Shown here: positions 8,263-16,985 of the stretch, one piece after another
Numbering within the stretch: the first letter of the stretch is position 1
Layout of the letters: each line of letters starts with the position of its first letter
NCBI GenBank assembly: GCA_019637695.1
Contig: JAHBVG010000009.1
Coordinates: forward strand, 44,726-108,725
DNA: 64,000 nt
Direction of reading: 5' to 3'
DNA from: Caldilineaceae bacterium
GTDB lineage: Bacteria; Chloroflexota; Anaerolineae; Caldilineales; Caldilineaceae
Translations under genes and position numbers: made by a program
Notes under the pieces: model-generated
What the model was told of the DNA's origin: nothing
The model's database searches: none
What the model saw: only the letters and a program-made list of their open reading frames with translations

Positions 8263-9258
8263 ATGTCCACCGCCAGTCTGCGCTCCATCGACGCCCTCGA
8301 TGATCTGCAAACCGGCCTGATCCGTTACGCTGACCAGACCCTGACGGTCCTGAACGCCATCCAGCGGGAAATAGAGCGCACCCTGGAGTGGCTGGACGAA
8401 CGGGTGCGCCACTGGCAGAACCAGGTGCGCCGCTGCGCCCAGGCCGTGGACGATGCCCAGGCCGCCTATCGCCGCTGTATGGCTTCCGGCAGTCGCGACC
8501 ATCCTCCCTCCTGTGGACACCTGGAACAGGCGGTGCAGGAGGCGCGCCGCCGTCTGGCGCTGGCCCAGGCCGAGGAGCGCATGGCATCCCAGGCGCGGCA
8601 GGCTGTGCAGGCAGAGGTAGAAGCCTACCAGCGCGAGGCCAGCCGTCTGCGCGCCTTGCTCCAGAACGAGATGCCCAAAGCCGTGGCGACCCTGCGCTAC
8701 AAGGCTACTGTGCTGCGCAGCTACACAGGCGGCGTCAGCGCCGGGGGTGGGATGGCCGGCGCGCTGGCCTTTGGCGCAGGGATGTTTGTGGGCGCAGCCA
8801 TTGGCGCCGCCGGACAGGGCGAAGCGGACAGCGTCGAAGCCGCCGCCCAGACGCTGCTGACTTTCCCCGAAGGCGCGGAACCGCCCATTCAGCAGTTGCA
8901 CCCGGAGATCCGCACTGTCTCCCTGGATCAGATCGATCTCAGCGATTCATCGGTGCAGAGCGAAGCTGACTTTCACAAAGTCTCCCACGACGAGATGGTG
9001 GTCGGGCTGACCAAATTGCAGCAGGTTCAGCGTTGGATCGCCCAGGGCGTCACCGACCAGACGTTGCGGGACATTGACGCCGAGCAGGGGCTTTCCGGCG
9101 CGCAGGGATACCACAACATCTACAAGATTTTTTATGGCGATAGCGCCATTGCCCTGGCAAAGGTGGGCGACCGCTACGAGGTGATCAACGGCTACCACCG
9201 ACTGGCCGTTGCCAGGGAACTGGGCTGGACAACCATCCCGGCGCGGATTGTGGAGTGA
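8263..9258 (+). CDS. Coiled-coil/glycine-zipper protein with C-terminal ParB/sulfiredoxin-like domain (possible T7-type effector)
   Basis: 331 residues, 15 nt after the WXG100 gene. Residues 1-150 form long amphipathic helices resembling an LXG/WXG delivery module. Residues 155-186 are a Gly/Ala-rich hydrophobic stretch (GGGMAGALAFGAGMFVGAAI). Residues 218-331 look like a ParB/Srx fold: VSLDQIDLS at its start and INGYHRLAVARELGWTTIPA at its end, matching the family's G-x-H-R motif. N-terminal delivery region plus C-terminal enzymatic domain is the architecture of polymorphic toxins, but activity is inference. A non-toxic structural role is possible. Confidence 0.7.
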   Translation: MSTASLRSIDALDDLQTGLIRYADQTLTVLNAIQREIERTLEWLDERVRHWQNQVRRCAQAVDDAQAAYRRCMASGSRDHPPSCGHLEQAVQEARRRLALAQAEERMASQARQAVQAEVEAYQREASRLRALLQNEMPKAVATLRYKATVLRSYTGGVSAGGGMAGALAFGAGMFVGAAIGAAGQGEADSVEAAAQTLLTFPEGAEPPIQQLHPEIRTVSLDQIDLSDSSVQSEADFHKVSHDEMVVGLTKLQQVQRWIAQGVTDQTLRDIDAEQGLSGAQGYHNIYKIFYGDSAIALAKVGDRYEVINGYHRLAVARELGWTTIPARIVE

Positions 9259-9327
9259 AATATACACATAGGCTACGAGAATCTTGGGGCTATATGCGCA
9301 GCCGTGTACATGCAACGAGGTGTGATA

Positions 9328-9543
9328 ATGAGTAGACTCAATCAGCATCTCAGCGAACTGGACGCCGCCTGGAAGCTCGTCCACCAGCGCTGGGAAACCA
9401 CCGGCGACGCGTGGACCGATCAGGTTCACGACGACTTTGCCGTCCAGTACATGGAACCCCTGGCCCAGCAGACCCAGGCCGTGGCTCGCAGCCTGGAACG
9501 TCTGGCGCAGATTGTCAGCAAAGCCCAGCGCGCGGTAAAATAG
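9328..9543 (+). CDS. Second WXG100-like small protein
   Basis: 71 residues from ATG 9328, chosen because GAGGT sits 6-7 nt upstream. Two predicted helices are joined by the turn TTGDAWTDQVHDDF, sharing W-x-D-Q-x-H with the 7975 gene. It is slightly shorter than the usual 90-100 residues. It has no signal peptide and ends with a basic tail (SKAQRAVK). Given the neighbours it is likely a partner or substrate of the same type VII-like ATPase. Confidence 0.75.
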   Translation: MSRLNQHLSELDAAWKLVHQRWETTGDAWTDQVHDDFAVQYMEPLAQQTQAVARSLERLAQIVSKAQRAVK

Positions 9544-9589
9544 TGGAGAACTGTGCATCGAATCACACAATCTATCGGAATCTTTGCCC

Positions 9590-9889
9590 ATGCAAACCAC
9601 CCTCACCATCGATCTGATTGCCTCCGACCCGACGATCCGCAACGGCAGACCGTGCATCGCCGGCACGGGACTGCGCGTCACCGATCTGGTGGCCGCCCAT
9701 CTCTTCCACCAGCGGACGCCGGACGAGATCGCCGCAAATTACGAACTTTCCCTGGCCCAGGTCTACGCTGCGTTGGCCTACTATTACGAGCACAAATTAG
9801 AACTCGACCGAGACATTCGCTCCCAAATTGACAAAGCCCGTTCCCTGAAGGAGCAGGCCCTTGGCCGATCCCCTGCGCTTTTATCTTGA
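9590..9889 (+). CDS. DUF433 antitoxin-like protein
   Basis: 99 residues. The pattern DPTIRNGRPCIAGTGLRVTDL followed by TPDEIAANYELSLAQVYAAL is the DUF433 (VapB45-like) winged-helix fold, normally the antitoxin and repressor paired with a DUF5615 PIN-like toxin. ATG 9590 is preferred over the upstream TTG. The expected toxin frame does begin overlapping its 3' end but is broken (see 9861-10002), so this antitoxin seems to be orphaned. It interrupts the WXG100 locus. Confidence 0.88.
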   Translation: MQTTLTIDLIASDPTIRNGRPCIAGTGLRVTDLVAAHLFHQRTPDEIAANYELSLAQVYAALAYYYEHKLELDRDIRSQIDKARSLKEQALGRSPALLS

Positions 9890-10002
9890 CGAGAATCTGC
9901 CGACAGAATCTTCACTATGTCGGCGCTTGGGTCAATTGGCTTGCCTTGATGCACGCCGTTTACACACCCGACGAAATGAAGAACCGTATCGAATTCCTTT
10001 GA
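9861..10002 (+). pseudogene. Remnant of DUF5615 PIN-like toxin, internally deleted and out of frame
   Basis: From the TTG at 9861, frame 3 reads LADPLRFYLDENLPTE, the N-terminus of DUF5615 toxins including their first acidic residues. Directly after this, from 9910 in a different frame, the sequence reads HYVGAWVNWLALMHAVYTPD and ends EMKNRIEFL then a stop, which is the typical C-terminus of the same family. About 60 middle residues are missing. The toxin is therefore a deletion relic next to an intact DUF433 antitoxin. Confidence 0.7.
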
Positions 10003-10027
10003 TCCACCCACGGGAGCGCACACCCCC

Positions 10028-11530
10028 ATGACCACCCCAGACCCCCTGACCCAGCAACGCCAGTTTGTGCGCGACTTTCTGGCCGCGGACAAACAGCGCA
10101 GCCAGCGGGAGAGCGCCGCCCAGCAGCAGTACACAGCCGGCGAAAGGGCGGCCAAAGAGCAGGCCGCTGCCAGCCAGCGCGCCGCCGAACAGCAACACGC
10201 CGCGGCGATCAGTGCGCAGGATCAAGGATTGGCCCGTCAGAACAGCCAGGTGGACGGACTCGCCGCCGCCATTGATGAATCCCTGGGCAGGTGGCCGCGC
10301 ATGACGCTTTCGGCGCTGGACGTGACCCAGCCCAGCGTGCCCGGCCGCCTGATGGACGCCGCCCCTCGCGCCCCCAAAGCAGGCGCAGGGGATTCTCCCC
10401 TGCCCAAATTGCAGATGGGCGAACAGGAGATCAAGAAGATAGTCAGCGCGGGCGAGAGCCTGGCCTGCGAACACACCCGCCAGCAACAGCAGCGACGGTT
10501 GCGCACGCTTGCTGCTACCGTCATTCTCGTTGTGCTGGTGGTGGCTGGCATTTTCCTCTACCAGAGATGGAGCTACGACCAGAGACTTGCCAGCCTTTAC
10601 GAAACAGGTGTGGCAGCGCTGGGCGCCGGAGAATGGCAGGCAGCGCGGCAGAATTTCAATCAGTTGCTGAGTTTGGACGCCACCTATCGAGATACCCGGA
10701 CCCAGTTGTACGAGAGCTATTATAAGGCAGGCGTGACGGCGCTGGGTGCCGGAGAATGGCACGCGGCGCAGGAGAACTGGATTGAATTATTACGCTTGAA
10801 CCCAGACTATCGGGATGCGCAGATACTTTATGAGAGCAATTTTCAATCAACCAATTCCATTGACGGCGCGATCTATGTCCTTGTCCCCGCCGGGGAGTTT
10901 CTAATGGGCAGTTCGCAAAATTCTAGCGAACAGCCCCAGCGCACAGTCTACCTGGACGCCTACTGGATTATGCAGACAGAAGTGACCAATGCCCAATACG
11001 CAAAATGTGTGGCCGCTGGCGCGTGCAACCCTCCGAACAACAGCCGCTGGCAGGATGCCCTCTACGCCGACCACCCCGTCACCCATGTGGACTGGCAGCA
11101 GGCCAGCGCCTATGCGCGCTGGGCCGGGGGACGCCTGCCCACAGAGGCCGAATGGGAGAAGGCGGCACGGGGCACGGATGGCCGCACCTATCCCTGGGGC
11201 AATGGGGAGCCTAATGCCCAGCTCTGCAACTTCAACAGAAACGTGGGTGACACCACCCCTGTGGGCAGCTACCCGGCCGGCGTCAGCCCTTACGGCGCGC
11301 ATGATATGTGTGGCAATGTGAGGGAATGGGTGAATGACTGGTATGGTAGTGTCTATTATGCCAGCGCGCCGGATCGCAATCCACAGGGGCCGGGCAGCGG
11401 CCAGTATCGCGTGTTGCGGGGCGGGTCGTGGTACCTCAACGTTAACTTCGTCCGTTCCGCCCACCGGCTCTACATCCATCCTGACTCCTGGTACTCCGAC
11501 TTCGGTTTTCGGTCTGTCCGCTCGCCATGA
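10028..11530 (+). CDS. Membrane-anchored TPR + FGE/C-type-lectin-fold protein, probable DGR variable protein
   Basis: 500 residues. Order: Gln/Ala-rich coiled coil (1-75), linker, one membrane helix (about 160-180, TVILVVLVVAGIFLYQRW), two near-identical TPR-like units (188-275, each with GAGEW), then a formylglycine-generating-enzyme/sulfatase-modifying domain (283-500: VPAGEFLMGS, TEVTNAQYAKC, GRLPTEAEWEKAARG, MCGNVREWVNDW, RVLRGGSWY). The C-terminal 30 residues hold Tyr, Leu, Phe, His, Trp and Ser where relatives have strings of Asn. All those codons can be derived from AAC/AAT by changing only A, the mark of a DGR variable region. It is probably a displayed ligand-binding protein rather than an active FGE. 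Confidence 0.85.
   Translation: MTTPDPLTQQRQFVRDFLAADKQRSQRESAAQQQYTAGERAAKEQAAASQRAAEQQHAAAISAQDQGLARQNSQVDGLAAAIDESLGRWPRMTLSALDVTQPSVPGRLMDAAPRAPKAGAGDSPLPKLQMGEQEIKKIVSAGESLACEHTRQQQQRRLRTLAATVILVVLVVAGIFLYQRWSYDQRLASLYETGVAALGAGEWQAARQNFNQLLSLDATYRDTRTQLYESYYKAGVTALGAGEWHAAQENWIELLRLNPDYRDAQILYESNFQSTNSIDGAIYVLVPAGEFLMGSSQNSSEQPQRTVYLDAYWIMQTEVTNAQYAKCVAAGACNPPNNSRWQDALYADHPVTHVDWQQASAYARWAGGRLPTEAEWEKAARGTDGRTYPWGNGEPNAQLCNFNRNVGDTTPVGSYPAGVSPYGAHDMCGNVREWVNDWYGSVYYASAPDRNPQGPGSGQYRVLRGGSWYLNVNFVRSAHRLYIHPDSWYSDFGFRSVRSP
11432..11503 (+). other. Candidate DGR variable region (VR) in FGE-fold gene
   Basis: Starting after RGGSW, the codons are TAC CTC AAC .. AAC TTC .. CAC CGG CTC TAC ATC CAT .. 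then TCC TGG TAC TCC GAC TTC. Each is explained by adenine-only changes in an Asn-rich template (AAC, AAT, AGG). Flanking invariant codons (GTC CGT TCC GCC, and GGT TTT CGG TCT GTC) contain few adenines. CTC is unusual for leucine here, where CTG is common. No template repeat or reverse transcriptase is in this window, so the retroelement would act at a distance. Confidence 0.6.
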
Positions 11531-11576
11531 TTCTGTTTTTCTGATTTCTGGAATTCTGGGTTTCTGAAGCTTCTGG

Positions 11577-11628
11577 GGGGCGAAGCCCCTTCTGGCCGCC
11601 GCCTATGGCGGCGGCCGCGCGATTTTTT
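11577..11628 (+). terminator. Two hairpins and intrinsic terminator after the FGE-fold gene
   Basis: A tight hairpin GGGGC-GAA-GCCCC (11577-11589) is followed by a perfect 10-bp stem with a 3-nt loop (11594-11603 with 11607-11616) and then six T (11623-11628). The second is a textbook rho-independent terminator. Both lie within 100 bp of the variable region, where DGR targets often carry short GC-rich hairpins. Confidence 0.75.
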
Positions 11629-11768
11629 GAATTTGGGTATTTGATCATACCTTCTAACCATCGTAGGGGTGGACCTCCGTGTCCACCCGCTGCAAGTGAA
11701 CAATGGCAGCCCACACGTAATCGAAAACTGCATCGGATTGGTAGAAATTGGGGTGCGTCCCCGATTGG

Positions 11769-11912
11769 GGGCGCTCCGGTCGGGTCCGTGACCCGACTGC
11801 CGCCGGTCCGTGACCGGCGAAGAGCATGCTTCCCCCAATGGGGCGCTCCGGTCGGGTCACGGACCCAACCGCCGCCGGTCACGGACCGCCGAGGAGCATT
11901 CTTCCCAATTGG
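11769..11912. repeat. Two 72-bp direct repeats containing palindromes around TCCGTGA/TCACGGA
   Basis: Units start at 11769 and 11841, both with GGGCGCTCCGGTCGGGTC. Each holds two short palindromes whose arms (CGGG..CCCG, CCGG..CCGG) flank a 7-bp core. The core reads TCCGTGA in unit 1 and the reverse complement TCACGGA in unit 2. A related copy in the opposite orientation lies at 55938-55992 and a degenerate piece near 62719. Confidence 0.75.
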
Positions 11913-11986
11913 GGGCGCACCCAAGAAATTGCCCGACGCGCCGCACTTTGAAATCTTCTTCATCCTCTCGAACACGGAGACGCCCC

Positions 11987-14887
11987 ATGCCCAATCTGCG
12001 TCAACAGGCCCAAGAACTTGCCCGCCGGCTCGGCGACGCCCTGGCCGAGGCCCGCTATTGGCAGGATCGGGCCAAAACCCAGATTGCCGACGACGACCGC
12101 CGCAGCCGGGAAGCCGCGGCCGCAACCCGACAATCTGCCCTGGACGCCGCCGCCCGCCAGCAACAGGCAACCCTGACCACGCTGACGGCGCAGCGGGATC
12201 AGGAATTGGCCGCGACCCTGGCCGCCTATACCTCGGCTGTCGACGCGCTGAAGCCCCCGATCAACGGGCTGGCCCAAAGCCTGGGCTACGCCGCTCTCCC
12301 CTGGGGCGATGAGCGGGGCTGGGCAGGGTGGAAGCCGCCCACCAGCCTGCATGTGCCCCCTGCCCTGCGTCTGGGCCAGCTCAACGTCAAAGGCCAGTGG
12401 CACACCTTCCAACCACCTGCCCTCCTGCCCGTCATCGGCCGGGGTGGGACCGTCTTCCGCGCCGCCGAGGTCGCCAAATCCACGGCCGCCCAGGCCATGC
12501 AATCCCTGGCCGCCCGCCTGCTCGCCGCCCTGCCCCCGGGCAAAGTGCGCTTCACCTTTCTCGATCCCGTGGGTCTGGGCCAGAATGTGGCCGCCTTTAT
12601 GCACATGGCCGACGACGACGAGGCTCTGGTAGGCGGCAAAGCCTGGAGCGAACCCCACCAGATCGAACAGCAGCTTGCCGGCCTGACCGAACACATGGAA
12701 AATGTAATCCAGAAATACCTGCGCAGCCAGTACCGGAGCATTGAGGAGTACAACGCCCAGGCTGGCGAGGTGGCGGAACCCTACCGCCTGCTGCTGGTCT
12801 TCGATTTCCCCACCAATTTCAGCGACACCGCCGCCCGCCGCCTGGTCAGCATCGCCCAGAACGGTCCCCGCTGCGGCGTCTACCCCATTGTGATGGTGGA
12901 CGCCAGCAAGCCCCTGCCCTACGGCTTTTCTCTGGCTGATCTGGAACAGCACGCCACGGTCATCGCCTGGGAGAACGGCGTCTGGCGCTGGCAGGACCCG
13001 GAACTGCGCGTCGGCGAGCTTGCGCTGGACCCTGCGCCGCCCAGCGCCCTGTTGGAACGCATTGTCAAAACCGTGGGCAGTGGGGCCAAGGCCGCCAGTG
13101 TGGTGCGCGTCCCCTTCGAGCGCATCGCCCCCCGCCCGGATCAATGGTGGGCGGGCGCAGAGAACGAGGAGGGCCAGCGGGAGGGCACGGCGGAAAAGCT
13201 GCGCGCCCGCATGGGTCCTATGGGGGCCAGCAAGGTGCAGCAATTGGAATTGGGCGGGGCAGGCACCAGCCATCACGCGCTGGTGGTGGGCAGGATAGGC
13301 TCCGGCAAGTCCACCCTGCTCCACACCATCATCACCACCCTGGCCCTCACCTACAGTCCGGACGAGATGCAGCTCTATCTGATTGACTTCAAAAAGGGTG
13401 TGGAGTTTCAGGGCTACGCCCGCTACCAGTTGCCCCACGCCCGCGTCGTCGCCATTGAGAGCGAGCGGGAGTTCGGCCTCAGCGTGTTGCAGGGGTTGAA
13501 GGCCGAACTGGACCGCCGGGGGCGGCTCTTCACCGCGTCCGATGCGGCCAAAGCCAATCTGGCTACCTATCGGGCCAAAACCGGCGAGACCCTGCCCCGC
13601 ATCCTGCTTCTGGTGGACGAGTTCCATGTCTTCTTCAGCGAGGACGATGCCATCGCCACCCAGGCCGGCCATCTTCTGGACGAACTGGTGCGCCAGGGTC
13701 GCTCCTTCGGTATCCACATCCTGCTGGCCTCGCAGACCCTGGCCGGTTCCAACAGCCTCTCCCGTTCCACCGTGGATCAGATGGCCGTGCGCATCGCCCT
13801 GCAATGTTCCGACGCCGACTCCCGCCTCATCCTCTCCGACGACAACCCGGCGGCCCGCCTGCTGGAACGGCCTGGCCAGGCCATCTACAACAACGCCAAT
13901 GGCCGCCCGGAGGGCAACAACTTCTTCCAGGTGGCCTATCTGGAGGATGATCGGCGGGACGCGTTGCTGGTCGAAATCCGCAACTTTGCCAACAAACGGC
14001 TGGGCAGCTATCCACCGCCGCTGGTCTTTGAGGGCAACCTGCCGGGGCAGATCTCCAAGAACGCGCGGCTGGTCGCTCTGCTCTCGGCTGCGCCTGCCCC
14101 CGTGCGTGCCCCCACCGTCTGGCTGGGCGATCCCGTGCGCATCTCCGATGCGGTGAGCGTCACCCTGCGCAAACAGAGCGGCGCCAATCTCCTCGTCGTC
14201 GGCCAGAACGAGGAAGCGGCCACCGGTCTGCTCAGCGCCGCGCTGCTGGCCCTGGCCGCGCAGACAGCGCCCGCCGATCCCCCGGCCATCCATCTGCTGG
14301 ACTTCAGCCAGGGCGACGAAAACAGCGCCGAGTTCTACGCCCAATTGCGGGAGCATCTACCCCAGCCCATCACCGTGGGCAAGCGCCGCCAGATGGCTGA
14401 CATCCTCGACCGGCTGGCAACCGAAGTGGGGCGCCGCCTGGACGATGAGGGCGCGCCCCAACCGCCCCTCTTCCTGCTCCTCCACGGTTTGCAGCGGGCC
14501 AGAGACCTGCGCCAGGAGGATTCCTTCAGCAGCTTCGCTTCCTTCGGCGAGGAGCCAGCGCCGGCCAATCCCAGCCAGCAGTTCGCCCTCATCCTGCGCG
14601 ACGGCCCGGAGGTGGGCGTCCACACCCTTGTCTGGTGCGACACAGTGACCAATCTCAACCGCACTCTGGATCGCCGTCTGCTGCGGGAATTTGCCCTGCG
14701 CGTCGCCTTCCAGATGAGCGCCGAGGATTCGTCCACCCTGCTCGATTCCCCTGCGGCCAGCAAGGTTGGCCCCAACCGCGCCTATCTCTACAGCGAGGAC
14801 GAAGGCCGGCTGGAGAAGTTCCGCCCCTACGGGCTGCCCGCTTTGGATTGGCTGGCCGCAACTGCGCAGGCGTCACCTCTATCCTGA
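11987..14887 (+). CDS. FtsK/SpoIIIE (EccC-like) multi-domain ATPase, soluble
   Basis: 966 residues from ATG 11987, with GGAGA six bases upstream. An N-terminal coiled coil (1-85) replaces the membrane helices normal for FtsK and EccC. There are three ATPase-like regions. The first (about 110-400) lacks a Walker A. The second has GRIGSGKST (about 434-442) and Walker B LLLVDEF (about 541-547) followed by LASQTLAGSNSLSRS. The third (from about 700) is degenerate (NLLVVGQNEEAATGL). This resembles the ATPase of type VII secretion, which docks WXG100 substrates. The WXG100-like genes upstream support that, but with no membrane domain a partner would be needed. Confidence 0.8.
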   Translation: MPNLRQQAQELARRLGDALAEARYWQDRAKTQIADDDRRSREAAAATRQSALDAAARQQQATLTTLTAQRDQELAATLAAYTSAVDALKPPINGLAQSLGYAALPWGDERGWAGWKPPTSLHVPPALRLGQLNVKGQWHTFQPPALLPVIGRGGTVFRAAEVAKSTAAQAMQSLAARLLAALPPGKVRFTFLDPVGLGQNVAAFMHMADDDEALVGGKAWSEPHQIEQQLAGLTEHMENVIQKYLRSQYRSIEEYNAQAGEVAEPYRLLLVFDFPTNFSDTAARRLVSIAQNGPRCGVYPIVMVDASKPLPYGFSLADLEQHATVIAWENGVWRWQDPELRVGELALDPAPPSALLERIVKTVGSGAKAASVVRVPFERIAPRPDQWWAGAENEEGQREGTAEKLRARMGPMGASKVQQLELGGAGTSHHALVVGRIGSGKSTLLHTIITTLALTYSPDEMQLYLIDFKKGVEFQGYARYQLPHARVVAIESEREFGLSVLQGLKAELDRRGRLFTASDAAKANLATYRAKTGETLPRILLLVDEFHVFFSEDDAIATQAGHLLDELVRQGRSFGIHILLASQTLAGSNSLSRSTVDQMAVRIALQCSDADSRLILSDDNPAARLLERPGQAIYNNANGRPEGNNFFQVAYLEDDRRDALLVEIRNFANKRLGSYPPPLVFEGNLPGQISKNARLVALLSAAPAPVRAPTVWLGDPVRISDAVSVTLRKQSGANLLVVGQNEEAATGLLSAALLALAAQTAPADPPAIHLLDFSQGDENSAEFYAQLREHLPQPITVGKRRQMADILDRLATEVGRRLDDEGAPQPPLFLLLHGLQRARDLRQEDSFSSFASFGEEPAPANPSQQFALILRDGPEVGVHTLVWCDTVTNLNRTLDRRLLREFALRVAFQMSAEDSSTLLDSPAASKVGPNRAYLYSEDEGRLEKFRPYGLPALDWLAATAQASPLS

Positions 14888-14914
14888 CCCCACGTCGCCG
14901 AACCTATAGAATCG

Positions 14915-14965
14915 GTAGGGGTTCTGCTTGCTGAACCCTTCTGGCGCAGCAAACAGAACCCCTAC
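14915..14965. terminator. Bidirectional hairpin between ATPase and peptide transporter
   Basis: Perfect 12-bp stem (14915-14926 with 14954-14965; GTAGGGGTTCTG) and an additional inner pairing of TTGCTG/CAGCAA. It lies between the converging ATPase gene and dppC-like gene. The downstream T content is modest on both strands, so termination is likely but not certain. Confidence 0.55.
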
Positions 14966-15002
14966 GGGTTTATCTATCTGTTTTGTTGAAGATCCCCGAC
15001 GA

Positions 15003-15902
15003 TTACCGCCGCGCGCGCGGATCCAACGCATCGCGCAGACCGTCGCCCATGAGGTTGAAGCCCAGCACCACCAGCATAATCGCCAGGCCGGGGAAGATGA
15101 CAATGTGGGGCGCGGAGAGAATGTAAGTGCGCCCTTTTTGCAGCATATTCCCCCATTCGGGTACATCGGGACCGGCTCCCAGGCCGAGGAAGCCCAGCGC
15201 CGCCGACGCCTGGATCGCCACCGCGATCTGCAAGGTGGATTGGACGACAATCGGGGCCAGGGTGTTGGGGAAGATGTGATAGAAAAGCAGACGGCTGCCT
15301 TTGGATCCAATCGAGCGGCTGGCCTCTACAAACAACTGCTCTTTGATGGTCAATGTGGAACTGCGGATGAGACGGGCGTAGATGGGGACAGAGACAATGC
15401 CAATCGCAATCATGGCGTTGTTGAGGCTCGGCCCAAAGGCGGCCACCATCAAAATCGCCAACAAGATGCTGGGGAAGGCCAACATAATATCCATCAAGCG
15501 CATGACGATGAGATCGACACGCCCGCCCAGATAGCCGGAGATGAGGCCCAACGGTGCGCCGATGACCACGCCAATGCCTACGGCGATCAGACCAACCGTC
15601 AGCGAAAGCCGCGCCCCGTAGAGCAGCCGCGAGAAGAGATCGCGGCCCAGTTCGTCGGTCCCCAAAAGATAATCGGCGCTGGGACCCTGGCGAGCCTGGG
15701 AAAAGATGGCGCGGTCGATCTCGTGGGGGGCGAGCAGCGGCGCAGTGGCGCTGATCAACAGGAAGATCAAGACGATGATCGCCCCTGCCACCGTGCCTGG
15801 GCTGCGCACCAACCGCCGCATGACCAATTGCAGATTGGAGGTGGGCGGGCGTAGCGTCTCCATGCGGGCGGGGACGGGCGAGGTTCGGGTCGATACGCTC
15901 AC
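15003..15902 (-). CDS. dppC: Peptide/nickel-type ABC transporter permease (DppC class)
   Basis: 299 residues with a cytoplasmic N-terminus, a first helix (AGAIIVLIFLLISATAPLLA) and the DppC start motif DYLLGTDELGRDLFSRLLYG, then five more helices and the EAA loop (FVEASRSIGSKGSRLLFYHI), ending ALDPR. This is the second inner-membrane subunit of a dipeptide/oligopeptide importer. It follows the DppB-like gene by 15 nt. Ligand specificity cannot be read from permeases. No DppD/DppF ATPases are present here and they must be encoded elsewhere. Confidence 0.92.
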   Translation of the reverse strand: MSVSTRTSPVPARMETLRPPTSNLQLVMRRLVRSPGTVAGAIIVLIFLLISATAPLLAPHEIDRAIFSQARQGPSADYLLGTDELGRDLFSRLLYGARLSLTVGLIAVGIGVVIGAPLGLISGYLGGRVDLIVMRLMDIMLAFPSILLAILMVAAFGPSLNNAMIAIGIVSVPIYARLIRSSTLTIKEQLFVEASRSIGSKGSRLLFYHIFPNTLAPIVVQSTLQIAVAIQASAALGFLGLGAGPDVPEWGNMLQKGRTYILSAPHIVIFPGLAIMLVVLGFNLMGDGLRDALDPRARR

Positions 15903-15917
15903 AGGGGTTGCCTCTTC

Positions 15918-16862
<945 letters not shown>

Positions 16863-16898
16863 GGCGTATCCATTGTCTAATAAAGCCTAATCGTTAAA

Positions 16899-16960
16899 GC
16901 GTGAAATGTGAAACGTGAAACGTGACCTCTAACAAATCACGTTTCACGTTTCACGTCTCA
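16899..16960. repeat. Heptamer repeat with inverted arms, binding protein-dppB spacer
   Basis: Tandem 7-bp words (gtgaaat gtgaaac gtgaaac) at 16901-16925 are followed after a 12-bp gap by their reverse complement (tcacgtttcacgtttcacgt, 16938-16957). It forms a potential hairpin of about 20 bp in the dppA-dppB intercistronic region and might stabilise the upstream binding-protein mRNA. Confidence 0.85.
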
Positions 16961-16985
16961 GCAAATCGAGCAGACCAATGGCTAT

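Larger units (their letters stand above)
11531..11986. other. 456-bp spacer between FGE-fold gene and FtsK-like ATPase
   Basis: No credible gene. It starts with a TTCTG-periodic tract (11530-11575), then the terminator hairpins, a stretch without obvious features (11630-11760), then two 72-bp direct repeats (11769-11912), and ends with the ribosome site GGAGA before the ATPase start at 11987. Confidence 0.7.

Noticed and set aside
8089..8901. 270-codon open frame antisense to the WXG100 region
   Set aside because: Overlaps two coupled plus-strand genes with good ribosome sites; no motifs.
10028..11530. Active formylglycine-generating enzyme
   Set aside because: No sulfatase gene nearby, no catalytic Cys pair recognised at the usual place, and the C-terminus looks diversified, so a binding role is favoured.
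11960..14356. 798-codon open frame antisense to the FtsK-like ATPase
   Set aside because: Mirror frame of a GC-rich gene; His/Gly/Gln-rich, low-diversity product without motifs, while the plus strand has Walker motifs.
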